Source: Siderastrea radians | Lineage: Eukaryota > Cnidaria > Anthozoa > Scleractinia > Rhizangiidae | Direction of reading: 5' to 3' | Assembly (NCBI GenBank): GCA_964017195.1 | Contig: OZ024895.1 | Location: 15,976,034-16,040,033, forward strand | Length of the DNA: 64,000 bases | Shown here: positions 1 through 11,452 of the stretch, in pieces | Numbering within the stretch: the stretch's first letter is position 1 | Layout: the number at the start of each line of letters is the position of its first letter | Position numbers and translations under genes: made by a program | Notes under the pieces: model-generated | What the model was told of the DNA's origin: nothing | What the model saw: the letters and a program-made list of their open reading frames with translations, nothing else | Database searches by the model: none

Positions 1-39
1 TCTGGCTCCAGTTTTTCAAAGATGGGGTCCTTTTTTTCC

Positions 40-150
40 ACTGGATAAATCACTAGGCAGCCGACAAAATGTGTTGGTTGGAGTGCACTTTATCCACTGG
101 ATAGTGATATTATCGAGTGGATAAATGTGTCCAGTCCTATTCTTTGAACG
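40..150. repeat. short inverted repeat of the TATCCACTGGATA type
   Basis: The stretch repeats the motif ATCCACTGGATA and variants of it in both orientations, ending near GTGGATAAATG. Such self-complementary runs mark small foldback repeats. No coding sequence is seen in 1-319. The signal exon expected for cassette A must lie left of the window. Confidence 0.35.
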
Positions 151-319
151 CAAGAATCGTATCTCATATAAAACTTACTTGGGGTTTCTATAAACACTTG
201 GCCATTAAAAAGTCTCTTGTGGTTTGCAAACGATCAGTTATCCTTTGGGGGTAAGGGAACGACACGAGAGAATAACTTAAAAGAAACAACTACACTTTTA
301 TTGCTAATTCCATTTGCAG

Positions 320-718
320 CAAGGCAGTTCCAATTTACGTCAAGATATCGTGGACAGACTGTAGCAGGGTTGCCTGGTTCCTCTGTGAACTTTATCTGGA
401 GCTTTTCTGGCGGTTCTGATGGTGTTTTGTATCTTTCATGGGGAATCAAAAAGGATGATGGGAATTTTTTTATTAATAGCGGGAAACTAATAGATCTAGT
501 CCCATCAACAACCATTTTGTCTATGTCTTTTGTCTATGCCAATCACGAATACAGTAAACGCGTAGATGGAACTATTATTGCTGGCAACAAGTTCTCTGGT
601 CAAGCCCTCTTTGCTATAAGGTCTATCAGAAAATCTGATGAGAGATTTTACGGCTGCATTTTGAACCAAGTGCGTGGCAATGAAACAGATTTCGACTACG
701 TGTACTTGCTAGTTGGAG
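320..718 (+). CDS. cassette A: V-type Ig domain exon
   Basis: This internal exon lies between the acceptor catttgcag and the donor GTAGGC and is 399 nt, phase 1-1. It encodes one V-like Ig domain of about 133 residues. The B strand reads GSSVNFIWSFSGG, with Trp where the canonical Cys belongs. A C-strand Trp follows (LSWGIKK), and the F strand is DERFYGC with its Cys kept. The C-terminal strand is FDYVYLLVGG. It is followed by the matching I-set exon at 1025. The ATG further upstream (near 217) would read through the acceptor and is probably not a real start. The domain should be extracellular, probably for ligand or partner recognition. The binding partner is unknown. Confidence 0.8.
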
Positions 719-1024
719 GTAGGCAAATGTATATTCACTTAAATGAGATATTTCTATATCCCAGAAACATAAACAAGAAATGAAGAGTGAGTTCTCCAAG
801 GGAAAGCTAGAAATTTCTCAGCCATATTTATTAACCACAATGTAGACCCTTAAAGAAAGTTCAACTAGCAAGCCATTTGGATATTTGTAATAGTAAATAA
901 CTCTTAAGAAAACAGGACCATCGATTTTAGGTTTTGCCTTTTTGCCAATATAACCTCTTGAACATAAGGTAGTTCCTTGGAAACCTAAAAAACATTCTAC
1001 AAAAAAGACTTTTTTAATTCACAG

Positions 1025-1282
1025 AGCCACCCAAAATCACTCATCCTACGGCAGTAAATACAACTTACAGAGAGGGAAGTCCCGTTAATATCACCTGTAC
1101 AACAAAAGGGAAACCAAACCCAGATGTAAAGTGGATTCACAACGGACAAGTGAAGGGTCATGGATTCAAAGCAGCTCACCTCACTTTTAGTAAAATCAAC
1201 AAAGCAGATTCAGGAATATACACATGCTGGGCTAATAACTCTGTGGGAAGAACAGAGAGACAACTATATCTTACAGTCAACT
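1025..1282 (+). CDS. cassette A: I-set Ig domain exon
   Basis: This 258 nt exon, phase 1-1, lies between the acceptor aattcacag and the donor GTAAGT. It encodes a complete I-set Ig domain. Visible parts are EPPKITHPTAV, the B-strand Cys in VNITC, the C-strand WIHNGQ and the F-strand DSGIYTC. The domain resembles the Ig modules of FGFR-like receptors and titin-type I-sets. The exon length is the same in every intact copy in this window. No stop, transmembrane or polyadenylation signal follows before cassette B, so the transcript must splice onward. Confidence 0.85.
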
Positions 1283-2866
1283 GTAAGTATTATGTTCAAG
1301 GCGTACAGCTCATTAGTATCTTATAGTGCATAGAATAAAAGAAAACAACACTTGGATTGATTCTGCACAATTGTTTCAAACGTTAGCTCTTAATTTTAAT
1401 GACTACTGTGGGTTAATAGTGCGTCGCGTAGTCTAAAAGTGGAAGAAATCTACTTGTCAGTAACTTCCGGTGACACCATCTCTAGTGTGATCTTTCGGTG
1501 ACCGTAAGCTTCTACGAAATGATCCACCCGACTGTTCACGACTTTCAATAAAATTCTGTCACATATCCCTCAAACATCCCTATCATTTACAGCGTAAAAG
1601 AACTATTGGTATCGGGTACTAATCATCGACATTTACTTCGTCCGCATTTCTCTCGTTGGTATAAAAAATTGATGGGGACGGTCTAACAAATTTTAGCTTT
1701 CAGAAAGTAAAGGTTTCATAAAAACAACCAAGCCAAGATTAAAACTGGAGAAAGCAAAGCAAAACATGTGGTTAAAGTTGTGCACTGCTCTTGATTGGCT
1801 TGGAGACCACACGATGCCTTTTAAACGGCAACTTCGACTGTCCAAAACCTCACGATAATTTATAACTCAGCGTTAATAAATTTAAAGCTACATAAAAGAG
1901 AAACATGCCTTATAGAACAAGATAGCTCAACTGCTAATCTTATATACAGCTTTAAAGCAACAGGGGCCACCAGTCATAGATTCGAGGCGGCTCTATACCA
2001 GCCAACCGAAGTGAAGAGTTCAGGTGTTACAAAGAGCACGTACGTGGACTATCGGAAGTTCATCGACCGCCTCATTTCTTGGAAGCTTAACTTCGCCCAC
2101 ATCAGTATTGTGGTCGTTGTTGTTGAGGAAACGTGTCTAAATGCTCTACAAAAATCATTTCCTCCTACATCTGAAAGTACTGTTCTTAATATTTTACTTA
2201 AAATTGCGACTTCGTAAAAAGCGGAAATGGACTTTCTTTAGCTAAACAACGCGTTGAATCGATAAAAATTGATCATTAATGTTAAATCCGTCAGCCCCAA
2301 AATTAAACTTTGTACATTCTGCAACGCAGGATTTGAGTCACATCCTGCACATACGTTTTGCTATTTACACCCTTTGTGGAACGTGATTTGTACTGTAACG
2401 ATTAAGTATAAAATTAAGTACATTTTGTATAAAAGATCAAAGTTTTTCAATCACTACAAAATTCTGCAGCCACGTGCCACTCTCATTTTAACGTTAAGTG
2501 GCATAACTTGACCTAGATACAAGCTGTCTCAGTTCAATATTCAAAACAAACAAATGTACAGGAACAAAAACAATCTGAAAGGAACTTCGAAGTCACGAAA
2601 GGTCATTCTATCAAACTGTCAAACATAACGCATGGGAATGAATTATCTTGTAGTCCAATATGACTTATCTTGTACAACCTTCGTTGATTACACTGTAAGT
2701 CGTGTTCATGGTTTCGGAGTATTTGCTCTTGTACAGAGAAAATGATTTTATTTTATTTAAATTGATCTTCTTTTCTTCTTATAAATGGAAATTTTTACAA
2801 ATGGAAAACACAATGAAACACAGAAGTGACCTACATGTTAAGTACGCCTTTTAAAAAGGCGACACA
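1283..2866. other. spacer between cassettes A and B, no gene seen
   Basis: No exon with splice sites and domain similarity was found on either strand. Short open frames (for example 2011-2217 and 2269-2511) show no recognisable domain and no splice framing. The end of the stretch leads into the promoter-like boxes of cassette B. Confidence 0.5.
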
Positions 2867-2920
2867 ACTTCCGCTTCAGCTTGTCCTCGCGCGCAGAGGA
2901 TGAAGTTTTTCGCGTTCAAG
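2867..2920 (+). promoter_or_regulatory. two-box promoter-like motif of cassette B
   Basis: ACTTCCGCTTCAGCT at 2867 is followed about 40 bp later by TTTTTCGCGTTCAAG (to 2920), 110 bp before the signal-exon ATG. The same pair precedes every other signal exon in the window. Box 1 read on the other strand contains GCGGAAGT, an ETS-like core. Regulatory function is inferred from conservation only. Confidence 0.5.
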
Positions 2921-3029
2921 AGTAGCCGAGTCGGTACGTGCGGTAATAATCCGTATATCTACCGATCTATATCATAAATTGCATTCAGTGAAAAGAAGTT
3001 CGCGGCTGTTTCGGTCCATCGTATTGAAG

Positions 3030-3105
3030 ATGTCTTTTGTACCCTCAGACCGAGCTTCCACACAATGCTGTGTTTTCCTTGTGTTGATGTTAATTCCACA
3101 TACAG
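3030..3105 (+). CDS. cassette B: signal-peptide first exon
   Basis: The ATG at 3030 opens 25 codons and one extra base, ending at the donor GTATGT (exit phase 1). The peptide begins MSFVPSDRAS and continues into the hydrophobic core CCVFLVLMLIPHT, a typical secretory signal. Length (76 nt), phase and the closing LIPHT match the signal exons of cassettes D and E, which supports this start. The next exon in phase is the V exon at 5568. Confidence 0.8.
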
Positions 3106-3733
3106 GTATGTACAGCTTTCCTTTCCCTATCTTGATGCTCGTCTAAACACCGTGGTTCTCAGCGATTCAGTTAGATGTAGCAGGAAACATACTCCTATAT
3201 TACTTGATTTCATTACTGTATAACCGTAGATTTTTAACAGAAGTAAGGACTAAATGAAATGAAAGGGACCGCCGTTTGTCTTCTATGCTATGTGTCTGTT
3301 TATATCAATTCCCGGTTTCACTGTCACGCTATCAAATAACAAATTCGAGACCTTTTAATAACAGAGGCTACGAATTTCAAATGTAACAAAATATTAATAA
3401 TTAAAAAGCCTCTCCATGTCTCAGGTCTGTGTGGTGCAAAGAAATTCTTCAGTTATTCGCCGAAATTTATAAAGCTCAGTATGCAGGCTCATGTATATCG
3501 GTCGGAAGGACACCAACGTGGCGGCCGGAAATCAATTAAAACATCTGGAACTCACTTTTGCTATTGGATCGATTATGTTTCCCTCGTGGCTAGCATACAT
3601 AAACATAAAGACGTCTCCTAATACCTGAATTGCTCAAACTGCCAAAAATCATGAGAAAAGAGCTTTGTTTTTTAAGAGAGACAGCTTTGTCACGGCGCCA
3701 TCTTGATGTCACGCTATACTGGGCGGCAATTTC

Positions 3734-5149
3734 ACCCCCGGGGGGTACTGCCATATAGTAAGCTCTATAGGTATGTGCTGCAAAATAGGGTATGGTTTTT
3801 GGTTTTTGAGGTTCTCAGACCTTAAATAGGGTATCCACTTTGCCGTTTTTTGGAATTGTGATCCCGGTTTGATCCTTGGATAGGGTACTTTTTTTGTATT
3901 AACTAACGTTGCAGTACGTAAACCATGGTTATGATGGGGTATCATTAAGGCCGCGGGCGAGAAACTAAGTCATCAGCATTCATTTATTTAAAGCGTATGC
4001 ACGAAGTGCGACGAATGGAAGCAACATTGCGCGAAATATTCATGAATAGGCTCTTTAGATAAAACCAATAATTACAATCAATAATTCCTTGACGTGGGTT
4101 AAATCGCGCACCACGGATATCATGTGACGTTTATGCATTTTTAAATAAATAATACTGTCGAAAGTCCGGCTTTTTTTTACGTTCAAATGTTAATAGAAAC
4201 TTTTTAGAAGGTTTCCAACAAAACAAAACAAAACCTAAAATGATACTCCTAATAGCTAAGATAGCTTCGATCTCTAAATTGCAACGTTTTGTTCTTTTCT
4301 GAGCTGTGAACAATAGCTGCTGGAATTTAATTTCCATTATTAGCATAACCTCGCCTTAAACATTCGCGTTTATTCGGTAAACGTTCGGAAGCCCTAAAAC
4401 CACCAATTTTGTGTCCAAGAATACAACGCGGATATAGAATTTCCTGAACTGACACAACAGGCACATAAACTGGATATATTGTAGATCAGTCACAACAGAA
4501 GCAATTTTTTCCAACAGGCTTTTAAACAAAATATTCAAGGCGTCAAATTTAAACAAGGACGATTTTACTCATTTAAAAGCTTACAACTTTCAATGGAACT
4601 CGAAGTCCTATAATCGGCTTCTGTTGTGACACAATAGAGGTTTTAACTAATCAATGAGTGGTAAAATCAAGACGTTTTGTCTTCTCCACTAGGAGAAAAC
4701 TTGGACATGGAGTCGCGTTTTACAAAATCTTAACTTTGGGAGCTTATAGCATCCCAAAGAAGCGCAATCTATCAAACCAAAAACAACCTTGTTGTATTTC
4801 CACCATTCCCCAAGTTTCAAAGGAATCAGCTCCCAAACGTTCAAGTTATAAAGTTTTTTAACGTACGACCTCCACCGAAATTTTGCCTTATAAATTTATT
4901 CATGCGCAGCTTATCACCCGCGGTTTTAAAAAAGGCCTCGCAGAGTATCCTATGCTTGATGCTAAACTTCCCATGTTACAGAAAAGAAATAAAAGCGACC
5001 TGATCACACAATTTTCATGATCGTTTTTTCTCGGGTTTGGGCCTTAAAAAGGGTTACAATTTTCGATCTTCTGTCCTTAGACAGGGTCAGGGTTTAAGAG
5101 TCTCTGCGGCACACACCTATCCTATAAATTGACGGGAGTATTCCCCAGG
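3734..5149. mobile_element. 1.4 kb element with imperfect terminal inverted repeats in a cassette B intron
   Basis: The left end reads CCCCCGGGGGGTACTGCC and the right end, reverse-complemented, CCTGGGGAATACTCCC. Both then carry TATAGG and a GTGTGC/ATGTGC stretch, so about 45 bp are imperfectly inverted. The direct repeat GGCAATTTC flanks it at 3725-3733 and 5149-5157, an 8-9 bp target duplication. No transposase was recognised, so it looks non-autonomous. An 8 bp duplication would suit hAT. Confidence 0.55.
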
Positions 5150-5567
5150 GCAATTTCGAAAATTCAAGGTGCTGTATTTTTTTAAAAACACAAAAGATGA
5201 TACCGAGCTGGAAACTTGTGAAAAGATATATTTTCAGTTGTTCCAACACCTGGTGACGCTAAACATTTAGCAGGCCTAGGGAGTTTTGATTTTAGAATTT
5301 TAAGGCATCACGTGCAAACCAGCAATATATCTTAGCTCATAGTGGATGTCAAGCAGTGATAACTCATTAAGTGGGGTTCGTCAATTACTTAACGGCATTT
5401 GGGATGAAAGCGCATGTGTAGAGACTTTCATCACAGAATTCGAAATGGCTTCTAGGAACAAAATATATTTAGTGCCCTAGGAGTAACTTACAGAAATATA
5501 CATGTTTATTTTTTCTTACAGTGAGGGAAAAAGCAACTAAACAGTTGTTTTCTTGTTAACATTGCAG

Positions 5568-5927
5568 CAGGTAAACTGGAATTCACATCACAGTATCGAG
5601 GGGAGGCCGTCACAGGGCTTGTTGGGTCTTCTGTGAACTTCACCTGGTCCTTCTCTGGTGACCTTCGTAGAGTAAGATGGGGTCCAAAGAGTGCTCATAT
5701 AAATGACATCAGAACAGTGGTAGTTTCAATTGACAGCACTGGTTTATTACCAGTGCCAGTTCCACCAGCATATTCTGGACGTGTCACTGGTGTTCTTTTA
5801 TCTGACCAGGCCATCTTTACCCTTAGTGCCCTCACAAAACAGGATGAAAACTTGTATGGTTGTGAAATTGAGTCAAATAATCTTATCCCAATAAAACAAA
5901 TTGACTTTGTGCGATTAGTTCTTGAAG
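5568..5927 (+). CDS. cassette B: V-type Ig domain exon
   Basis: This 360 nt exon, phase 1-1, lies between the acceptor acattgcag and the donor GTGAGT. It encodes AGKLEFTSQYRGEAVTGL at the N-terminus, then GSSVNFTWSFSGD with Trp in place of the B-strand Cys. Next come the C-strand VRWGPKS, the D/E-strand stretch YSGRVTGVLLSDQAIFTL and the F strand DENLYGC. It is open throughout. It pairs with the signal exon at 3030 and the I-set exon at 6378, so the cassette reads as a complete secreted N-terminus of about 230 residues. Confidence 0.82.
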
Positions 5928-6377
5928 GTGAGTGTTTTGCTTTTATCCGTAATTATTAGCTTTTGATATAGGAGTGTAAATTCCTTACGGTTTGAATAAA
6001 ACCTGAAGACTTTGCAATGTTTGGAGGAAGCAAAACGATTCGTCTAAGACCATACCCTGCTTCCTCATTATCTTAAACAAGTGTGAACCAATTTTTTCTC
6101 ATTAGTGTTTTCAGGAAAATGTTAGCATCATCAGATGGACGAAGCTGTTTTACTAAGTTCAAAACGGGTATCCCTGTTACTTAGAGGTTAGCGCTTCCAG
6201 CCAGTATACACAAAGTTACTGGGTCTCTTCGGAGGCTCTCATCCTGTCTTGTACATGACTTTTTTTAAATCGTTGTGCTTTTAACAGAGGAATACAGTTT
6301 GTTTATTTATACATACTTTTAACATATAAAAGCAAGGTATATTTTAACGTTGTTTACTCTGCCCCTCCCTCTTGTAG

Positions 6378-6635
6378 AAAGACCCTTAATCACTCATCTG
6401 ACGACAGTGAACTCAAGTTACATTGAGGGGAACCCCGTTAATATCAGTTGTAAAGCAACGGGCAAACCAGACGCAGATGTCAGGTGGATCCACAACGGAC
6501 AAGTAGAGAGTTCTGGGATTAAAACAGCTCATCTTACGTTACGTGCAATCAGCAAAGCAGATGTAGGGATATATACGTGCAGGGCAAACAATTCTGCTGG
6601 AATTACACAGAAACAGCTTGAACTTGTAGTTAACT
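6378..6635 (+). CDS. cassette B: I-set Ig domain exon
   Basis: This 258 nt exon, phase 1-1, lies between the acceptor cctcttgtag and the donor GTGAGT. It encodes a full I-set domain: ERPLITHLTTV, NISC (B-strand Cys), VRWIHNGQVESSG, and DVGIYTCRANNSAG (F-strand Cys). Both disulfide cysteines are present. The next phase 1 acceptors downstream that do not belong to another cassette are those of the receptor body at 18768 and 19554. That makes a long splice to the kinase plausible. Confidence 0.85.
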
Positions 6636-7639
6636 GTGAGTACGGAAAGTAATTCAATTTTTAATTTTAATTTATTTATACACAGTGCAAAATGCAGGCG
6701 GTCTTCAGAATCAAGGGTGCCATTAAAATTAAGTCGGTTAACGGTGTGATCACTACATGTATAAAGCTCTAGATTCAAAAGTTGGAATAGGACTTAGAGT
6801 TTTTTTTCAATGCAACATATTATTTTGAGTGGAAGTGTTAATAAAATATGGTTGAATCACAGATCCATGGAATTACGTTTCGTAAACGGCTGGGTATATG
6901 GAAGAGTCGAGTACGGTGAAGCCGGGTTTATCTGGAAGTAACCAGACAAGAAATGCGATTTTTCCTTCCCAGCCTAACTAAATTTAGACAAATTCCAAGT
7001 TAATTGGCAAGGCAGGACAGCTGATGCTGATTTGCGATGCAAGTGGTAAATGACTCTGGGTTGTCAGCACACTTCATATTTTCGTATGGAAACTGTACAT
7101 CACGTACAGTACGTATCTGAAATAAGCTTGAGACTTCTGTTGCCCACTGACTCCAGCTGATTTCCTTTGTCAATTTTTCAACACTTCTTAACTTGTCAAT
7201 TAAGGTAAAAATTTCTGAGAACACTGTAAATGAGTAAATGAGAAATTAAAGCTACAGAAGCATGGTTTGCCACAGGAAAACATCTCCCGGAAAGCTCAGT
7301 TGCTCCCTCTTGAGTCCAGCGTAGAAATTGTGTAAAGACTGAAACCTCCAAGGCTAACCTGATAAAATACATGCCAAACTTTCAGCAACAGTTTTCAGTT
7401 TTCTATCTTGTCAGCCGACCCCCTTTCCTTGACAGCACCCAACGGAGTTGTGATTCGCGAGTCGAAAAAAATGATTGGAAAACAGAGAAACAGACAAACA
7501 GACCAAAAAAACAAAACAAAACAAAAAAAAAACAAACAAACAAATAAAGCGGGGAAACAAACTAAAAGTGTAACGATAAAAATAAATGTCGTTATATTAT
7601 TAGAATATAGAGGAGGCGATTATTTTTGGATTAACTGAC
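6636..7639. other. spacer between cassettes B and C
   Basis: No exon is recognised. An A-rich low-complexity stretch at about 7495-7570 produces a Lys/Gln/Asn-rich open frame that is not credible as a protein. The end abuts the duplicated leader of cassette C. Confidence 0.5.
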
Positions 7640-8271
7640 GTTCAAAAGATTGTGTTACAAAAGTAGCACTAGGCGTTTCCTTGTGATAACTTCCGCTCTC
7701 AGGTTACGTCACAAATGGTATCGAAGTTTTCCGCGTTCAAGCAGTCGGTTTGTACTTCGTCTAGAACCAAACAAACCTTAAGTCTATGAATTTCATATAT
7801 TAATATTCAAACTTAAGTCTATTATACATTATAGAGCAAATAACAACATGCTTGTTGTCGAAACTTTAATATCGTGCACATAGACGAGAACTTACGAATC
7901 ACTGTCCAACGTCGATAACATGCAATCTGCAACTTCAGGAACAACAACTTCTGAAGTTCAAAAGATTGTGTTACAAAAGTAGCACCAGGCGTTTCCTTGT
8001 GATAACTTCCGCTCTCAGGTTACGTCACAAATGGTATCGAAGTTTTCCGCGTTCAAGCAGTCGGTTTGTACTTCGTCTAGAACCAAACAAACCTTAAGTC
8101 TATGAATTTCATATATTAATATTCAAACTTAAGTCTATTATACATTATAGAGCAAATAACAACATGCTTGTTGTCGAAACTTTAATATCGCGCACATAGA
8201 CGAGAACTTACGAACCACTGTCCAACGTCGATAACATGCAATCTGCAACTTCAGGAACAACAACTTCAGAA
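7640..8271 (+). repeat. 316 bp tandem duplication of the cassette C promoter and leader
   Basis: Two nearly identical units start at 7640 and 7956 (GTTCAAAAGATTGTGTTAC in both). Each holds the two-box motif and an ATGCAATCTGCAACT start. In the first unit (ATG at 7920) the open frame breaks at the duplication joint before the hydrophobic core. Only the second unit (ATG at 8236) continues into a complete signal peptide. The units differ by very few bases (for example TCGTGC against TCGCGC), so the duplication is recent. Confidence 0.85.
8005..8057 (+). promoter_or_regulatory. two-box promoter-like motif of cassette C, with an upstream twin at 7689-7741
   Basis: ACTTCCGCTCTCAGG is followed 38 bp later by TTTTCCGCGTTCAAG. 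The pair is present twice because of the 316 bp duplication. The distance from box 2 to the used ATG is about 180 bp, the longest in the window. Confidence 0.5.
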
Positions 8272-8314
8272 TGTTTGATTTTATTCCTCAGACTGTTGTT
8301 ATTTCAGCATGCAG
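8236..8314 (+). CDS. cassette C: signal-peptide first exon
   Basis: The ATG at 8236 opens 26 codons plus one base to the donor GTATGT (79 nt, exit phase 1). It begins MQSATSGTTTS and runs into the hydrophobic core LILFLRLLLFQHA. The start lies in the second leader copy. The first copy lacks the core. The downstream V exon at 8952 is frameshifted, so the product may be non-functional. Confidence 0.72.
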
Positions 8315-8951
8315 GTATGTATAACTAAGTTATAGGTTTCCATCTTATATTACTTTACCAGCGCTATTAGAAACCTTGTTAGGTTAGTTGACGATACTAC
8401 TCGGTATCAGTATGGATTTGTCTTGAATGTCCCAGATATTTTGTGTGTTAATACTCACTTTGGTCCTCTTCATTACATTTCTGACTTTCAATGAACACAT
8501 TGTAAAACGATTTCAAGACGTGACAGAATATAAAGAACGAAGAAATGTAGAATGTCACCACAATCACCAAGTCAGTGGTAAAGAAGCAAATTAAGAGCGA
8601 AAAACAGTGCTTGGAATTCTAGATAACGCGAAACTTTGATGAAGAAAGTTAAGGGAAAGTAACTGAATTTTCTTTCTTCCGGCCGTGCAACCGGTGTGTT
8701 TCGGTTTCAGTAGTGGTTTAGATAAAGGATAGAGTGGTGTTACAGGATACCTTGTTTATGAGTGAAATACAGACTTTTCTTCTAGAACCCATTAGGACGA
8801 ATAAACTTGGCATAAAAATGACCTTTTAAAGCAGGCAGCGGTTGAATTACATAAAAATGACACTTTAAACGAAACGAGAGAAACCCGACCTCTTGTAGCG
8901 TCAGAACAGCAATTTTAAACCGCCCTTATTTTTAACTGCATATTATTGCAG

Positions 8952-9349
8952 CAAGTCAGCCATCGTTCACGTCAAGATATAAAGGAAAGACTGTGATGGG
9001 GTTGCTTGGTTCTTCTGTGGACTTTACCTGCTTGGTTCTTCTGTGGACTTTACCTGCTTGGTTCTTCTGTGTTTTAGTTGGAGCTTCTCAGCTGATGTCG
9101 AATGGGTTGACCGGGGACTCAAGGAGAGCGGCGTTAAAGACATTAAAACGGAGGGGACTCTAGTAGCACTGCGCCCAACTGGACCCGTGCGCTTCTTCCC
9201 TGGAGTACCACCAGGGTACTCTGGACGTGTTAGTGGTATTTATTCTTCTCTAGGAGAAGACATCTTTACACTCAGTTCCATTACGAAAAACGATGAAAAC
9301 GATGAAAACTCTGACACAGAGTTTGATTATGCGCGATTGCTTGTCTTAG
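8952..9349 (+). pseudogene. cassette C: frameshifted V-type Ig exon
   Basis: The acceptor (tattattgcag) and donor (GTGAGT) are intact, but the exon is 398 nt and not a multiple of three. A 26 bp unit beginning CTTGGTTCTTCTGTGG is repeated at 9005-9030 and 9031-9056, with a decayed third copy to about 9081. It falls exactly at the B strand. The entering frame therefore meets a stop later in the exon, while the downstream frame still reads SADVEWVDRG and YSGRVSGIY. A 9 bp repeat near 9288-9307 also gives NDENDEN, and the F-strand YGC is missing. It is a decayed V exon unless the duplication is an assembly error. Confidence 0.75.
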
Positions 9350-9714
9350 GTGAGTATGAGCACGAGCTTCATATCGTAGCTGCTTTAAAGAACGAAGGCC
9401 GAAGGCCAATGACAAGAAGATGTTAATACTTTTATACAGAAGAGTGATAAAGAAAATCACTCCAAGAATTTCTTAAGAAAGCCTACACTTTTTTTAATAA
9501 CAAGAAACTTAGTTTCAGTGCAAAGACAACGAGATTCGATAATCTTGTAATATCAAAGTGTGCCGAAAATTACCTCAACATGTACAATATAGCACAATAA
9601 TCTCTACCGAAGCTTAGCTAAGCTTCGTATAGCTTCTATTCGTAGCCAAATCGTTAAAATTATAAAAGTTTACGTCTGTCCATTGCATTGACTAACTAAA
9701 GTGTGACATGAAAA

Positions 9715-9733
9715 TAATAATAGCAATAATAAC

Positions 9734-9774
<41 letters not shown>

Positions 9775-9796
9775 TAATAATAATAATAATAATAAT
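9715..9796. repeat. (AAT)n microsatellite
   Basis: About 80 bp of AAT units with a few AAC variants lie in the intron between the cassette C V and I-set exons. Confidence 0.9.
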
Positions 9797-9836
9797 TGTA
9801 AAAATTCATTGCTTATTTTGTTTTTTACATTTGCAG

Positions 9837-10094
9837 TGATGCCAGTAATTACTAACCTTACAGCAGTAAATGCAAGTTACAACGAGGGAAGTCATTTAAA
9901 TATTTGCTGTGAAGCAACTGGTAAGCCAGACCCAGAAGTATTGTGGATCCGCAATGGAAACGTAAAAAGCTATGGGTCTGGTGCAGCTCATCTTACTATT
10001 AATAAAATCAGCAAAGATGATGCAGGAATGTACACATTCAGGGCCAACAACTCCGCAGGAATCAAGGAAAAATTATTGAATCTCGTGATAAACT
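9837..10094 (+). CDS. cassette C: I-set Ig exon lacking the F-strand cysteine
   Basis: This 258 nt exon, phase 1-1, lies between the acceptor acatttgcag and the donor GTGAGT and is open throughout. It reads VMPVITNLTAV, NICCEATGKPDPEV, LWIRNGNV and DDAGMYTFRANNSAG. The F-strand Cys is Phe (TTC for TGC), so the domain cannot form its usual disulfide. B-strand position +1 carries an extra Cys (ICC). The frame is kept but the residue loss, with the broken V exon before it, suggests relaxed constraint. Confidence 0.75.
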
Positions 10095-11292
10095 GTGAGT
10101 CCTAAAAGTCCTCCCTCTTATGCACCTGTGTAATACACGAATACAATAAGGGAAGTGGGGAAAACTATTATTAAGTTGTATTATGTAAAGCGCAGATATA
10201 GCGAAGTATAGCTCATTTTTTTTGCGGGTGCATAACGTCTTAGAAATGAAATTGGAAAGATACCACAAACGCCATAAATGTGTCCACTTGTGATGAAAAC
10301 GTCTGAGGTGTTAGATTCCGTCTCTTAAGGCCTGAAGCCCAAAATGTGCTTAGTTAGCCGAGCCAACCAGTCGCAGACGATTGAACTTCATCAAGTCTTC
10401 AATTCTATTAAGTATTCTGGCTCGGTATTTTTTGTGATGTTTTGCTACAATTAAAAAATAAGTAATCTTCTTTAGACTAGAATTTGAATAAGCGCATTAA
10501 CCTTTCGCAGTCAGCTGGGTGTAAAGCAAGTGGTGTGGTATAACGGAAGACAAACTGATAACAAAAATTGAAATTACAATTTGTGGAACATGTCTACTAA
10601 ATGCGTCGTGCCTATGTTGGGCATTGCATAGATAGCGTTGATTTAACAAGAGCTTGAATTCCATGGAGACATTAAAAACCCGTTCGGTAGGCCTGTTTGA
10701 GTGTTTTGACTGTGTGCATTGCGAGAATTTGTTGAAATTATGCTCAGACTTGCTCCGACGCAATGTTGTAAAGCATTTTTCACACGATAAACATGTAACT
10801 AAAACGGTTGCGAGTCGCTCAATTGTGAAGCTTAAAACGCCTTATCGTGCAAGTAGTTGATACAATTTGTTTGCACAAATTATGTCTTTCTGTAATGGAA
10901 AGAGGGAAAACGGGGCGAAATATTGGAAATATTTTAATTTGTTTTGTTCGGTCCAAGAACTGGCAGTGGCATGACGCGACCGAACGTTCGAGAAAGAAAC
11001 CTTCACTGGAGAAAACAAAACGTGGCATGGAAGATTAGATTATAAAGCGGCGGGGCAATGGAAGCGGATTTCCTTTTCAGTTCATCGCTTATGACTTATT
11101 TCGTGGGACATGAAATATTTGAACGACCGCCAAATTCTCAGTATGAAAATTAAAGGATTACAAAGTCTTTGGCGTTCATAGAACGCAGAGCGGATTTTAC
11201 TTTTGCGTTTGCCATTTGTATGATCTTGAGGTACTAGGTACCGAATGGTGTACACAAATAAACCCAAGGCGTTACCGGCTTGTATTCAATTA
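10095..11292. other. spacer between cassettes C and D
   Basis: No exon with splice framing or domain similarity is recognised. Overlapping short open frames at 10497-11267 occur on both strands without any recognisable motif. Confidence 0.45.
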
Positions 11293-11338
11293 ACTTCCGC
11301 TTAAGCTACGTCAAACATATGGAGGTTTCCGCGTTCCC
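11293..11338 (+). promoter_or_regulatory. two-box promoter-like motif of cassette D
   Basis: ACTTCCGCTTAAGCTACG at 11293 and GTTTCCGCGTTCCC at 11325 lie about 115 bp before the ATG. The boxes are well kept although the cassette itself is broken. Confidence 0.45.
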
Positions 11339-11452
11339 AAGTGGTAAAAGAGTTACAAAACAATTCGTGACTCTGTATCTAAGCTACCATTCTTCATTGG
11401 ATATATTGCATCGAGAATAAGGTGTTTCGACTCGCCGTTCAAACTTCATAAT

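Noticed and set aside
7408..7638. Lys/Gln/Thr-rich frame
   Set aside because: It is generated by an A-rich low-complexity tract and has no domain.
1..10094. Treating each cassette as a complete secreted two-Ig protein gene
   Set aside because: Every I-set exon ends at a strong donor in phase 1 with no stop codon close behind, so onward splicing is more likely. It remains a possible minor product.
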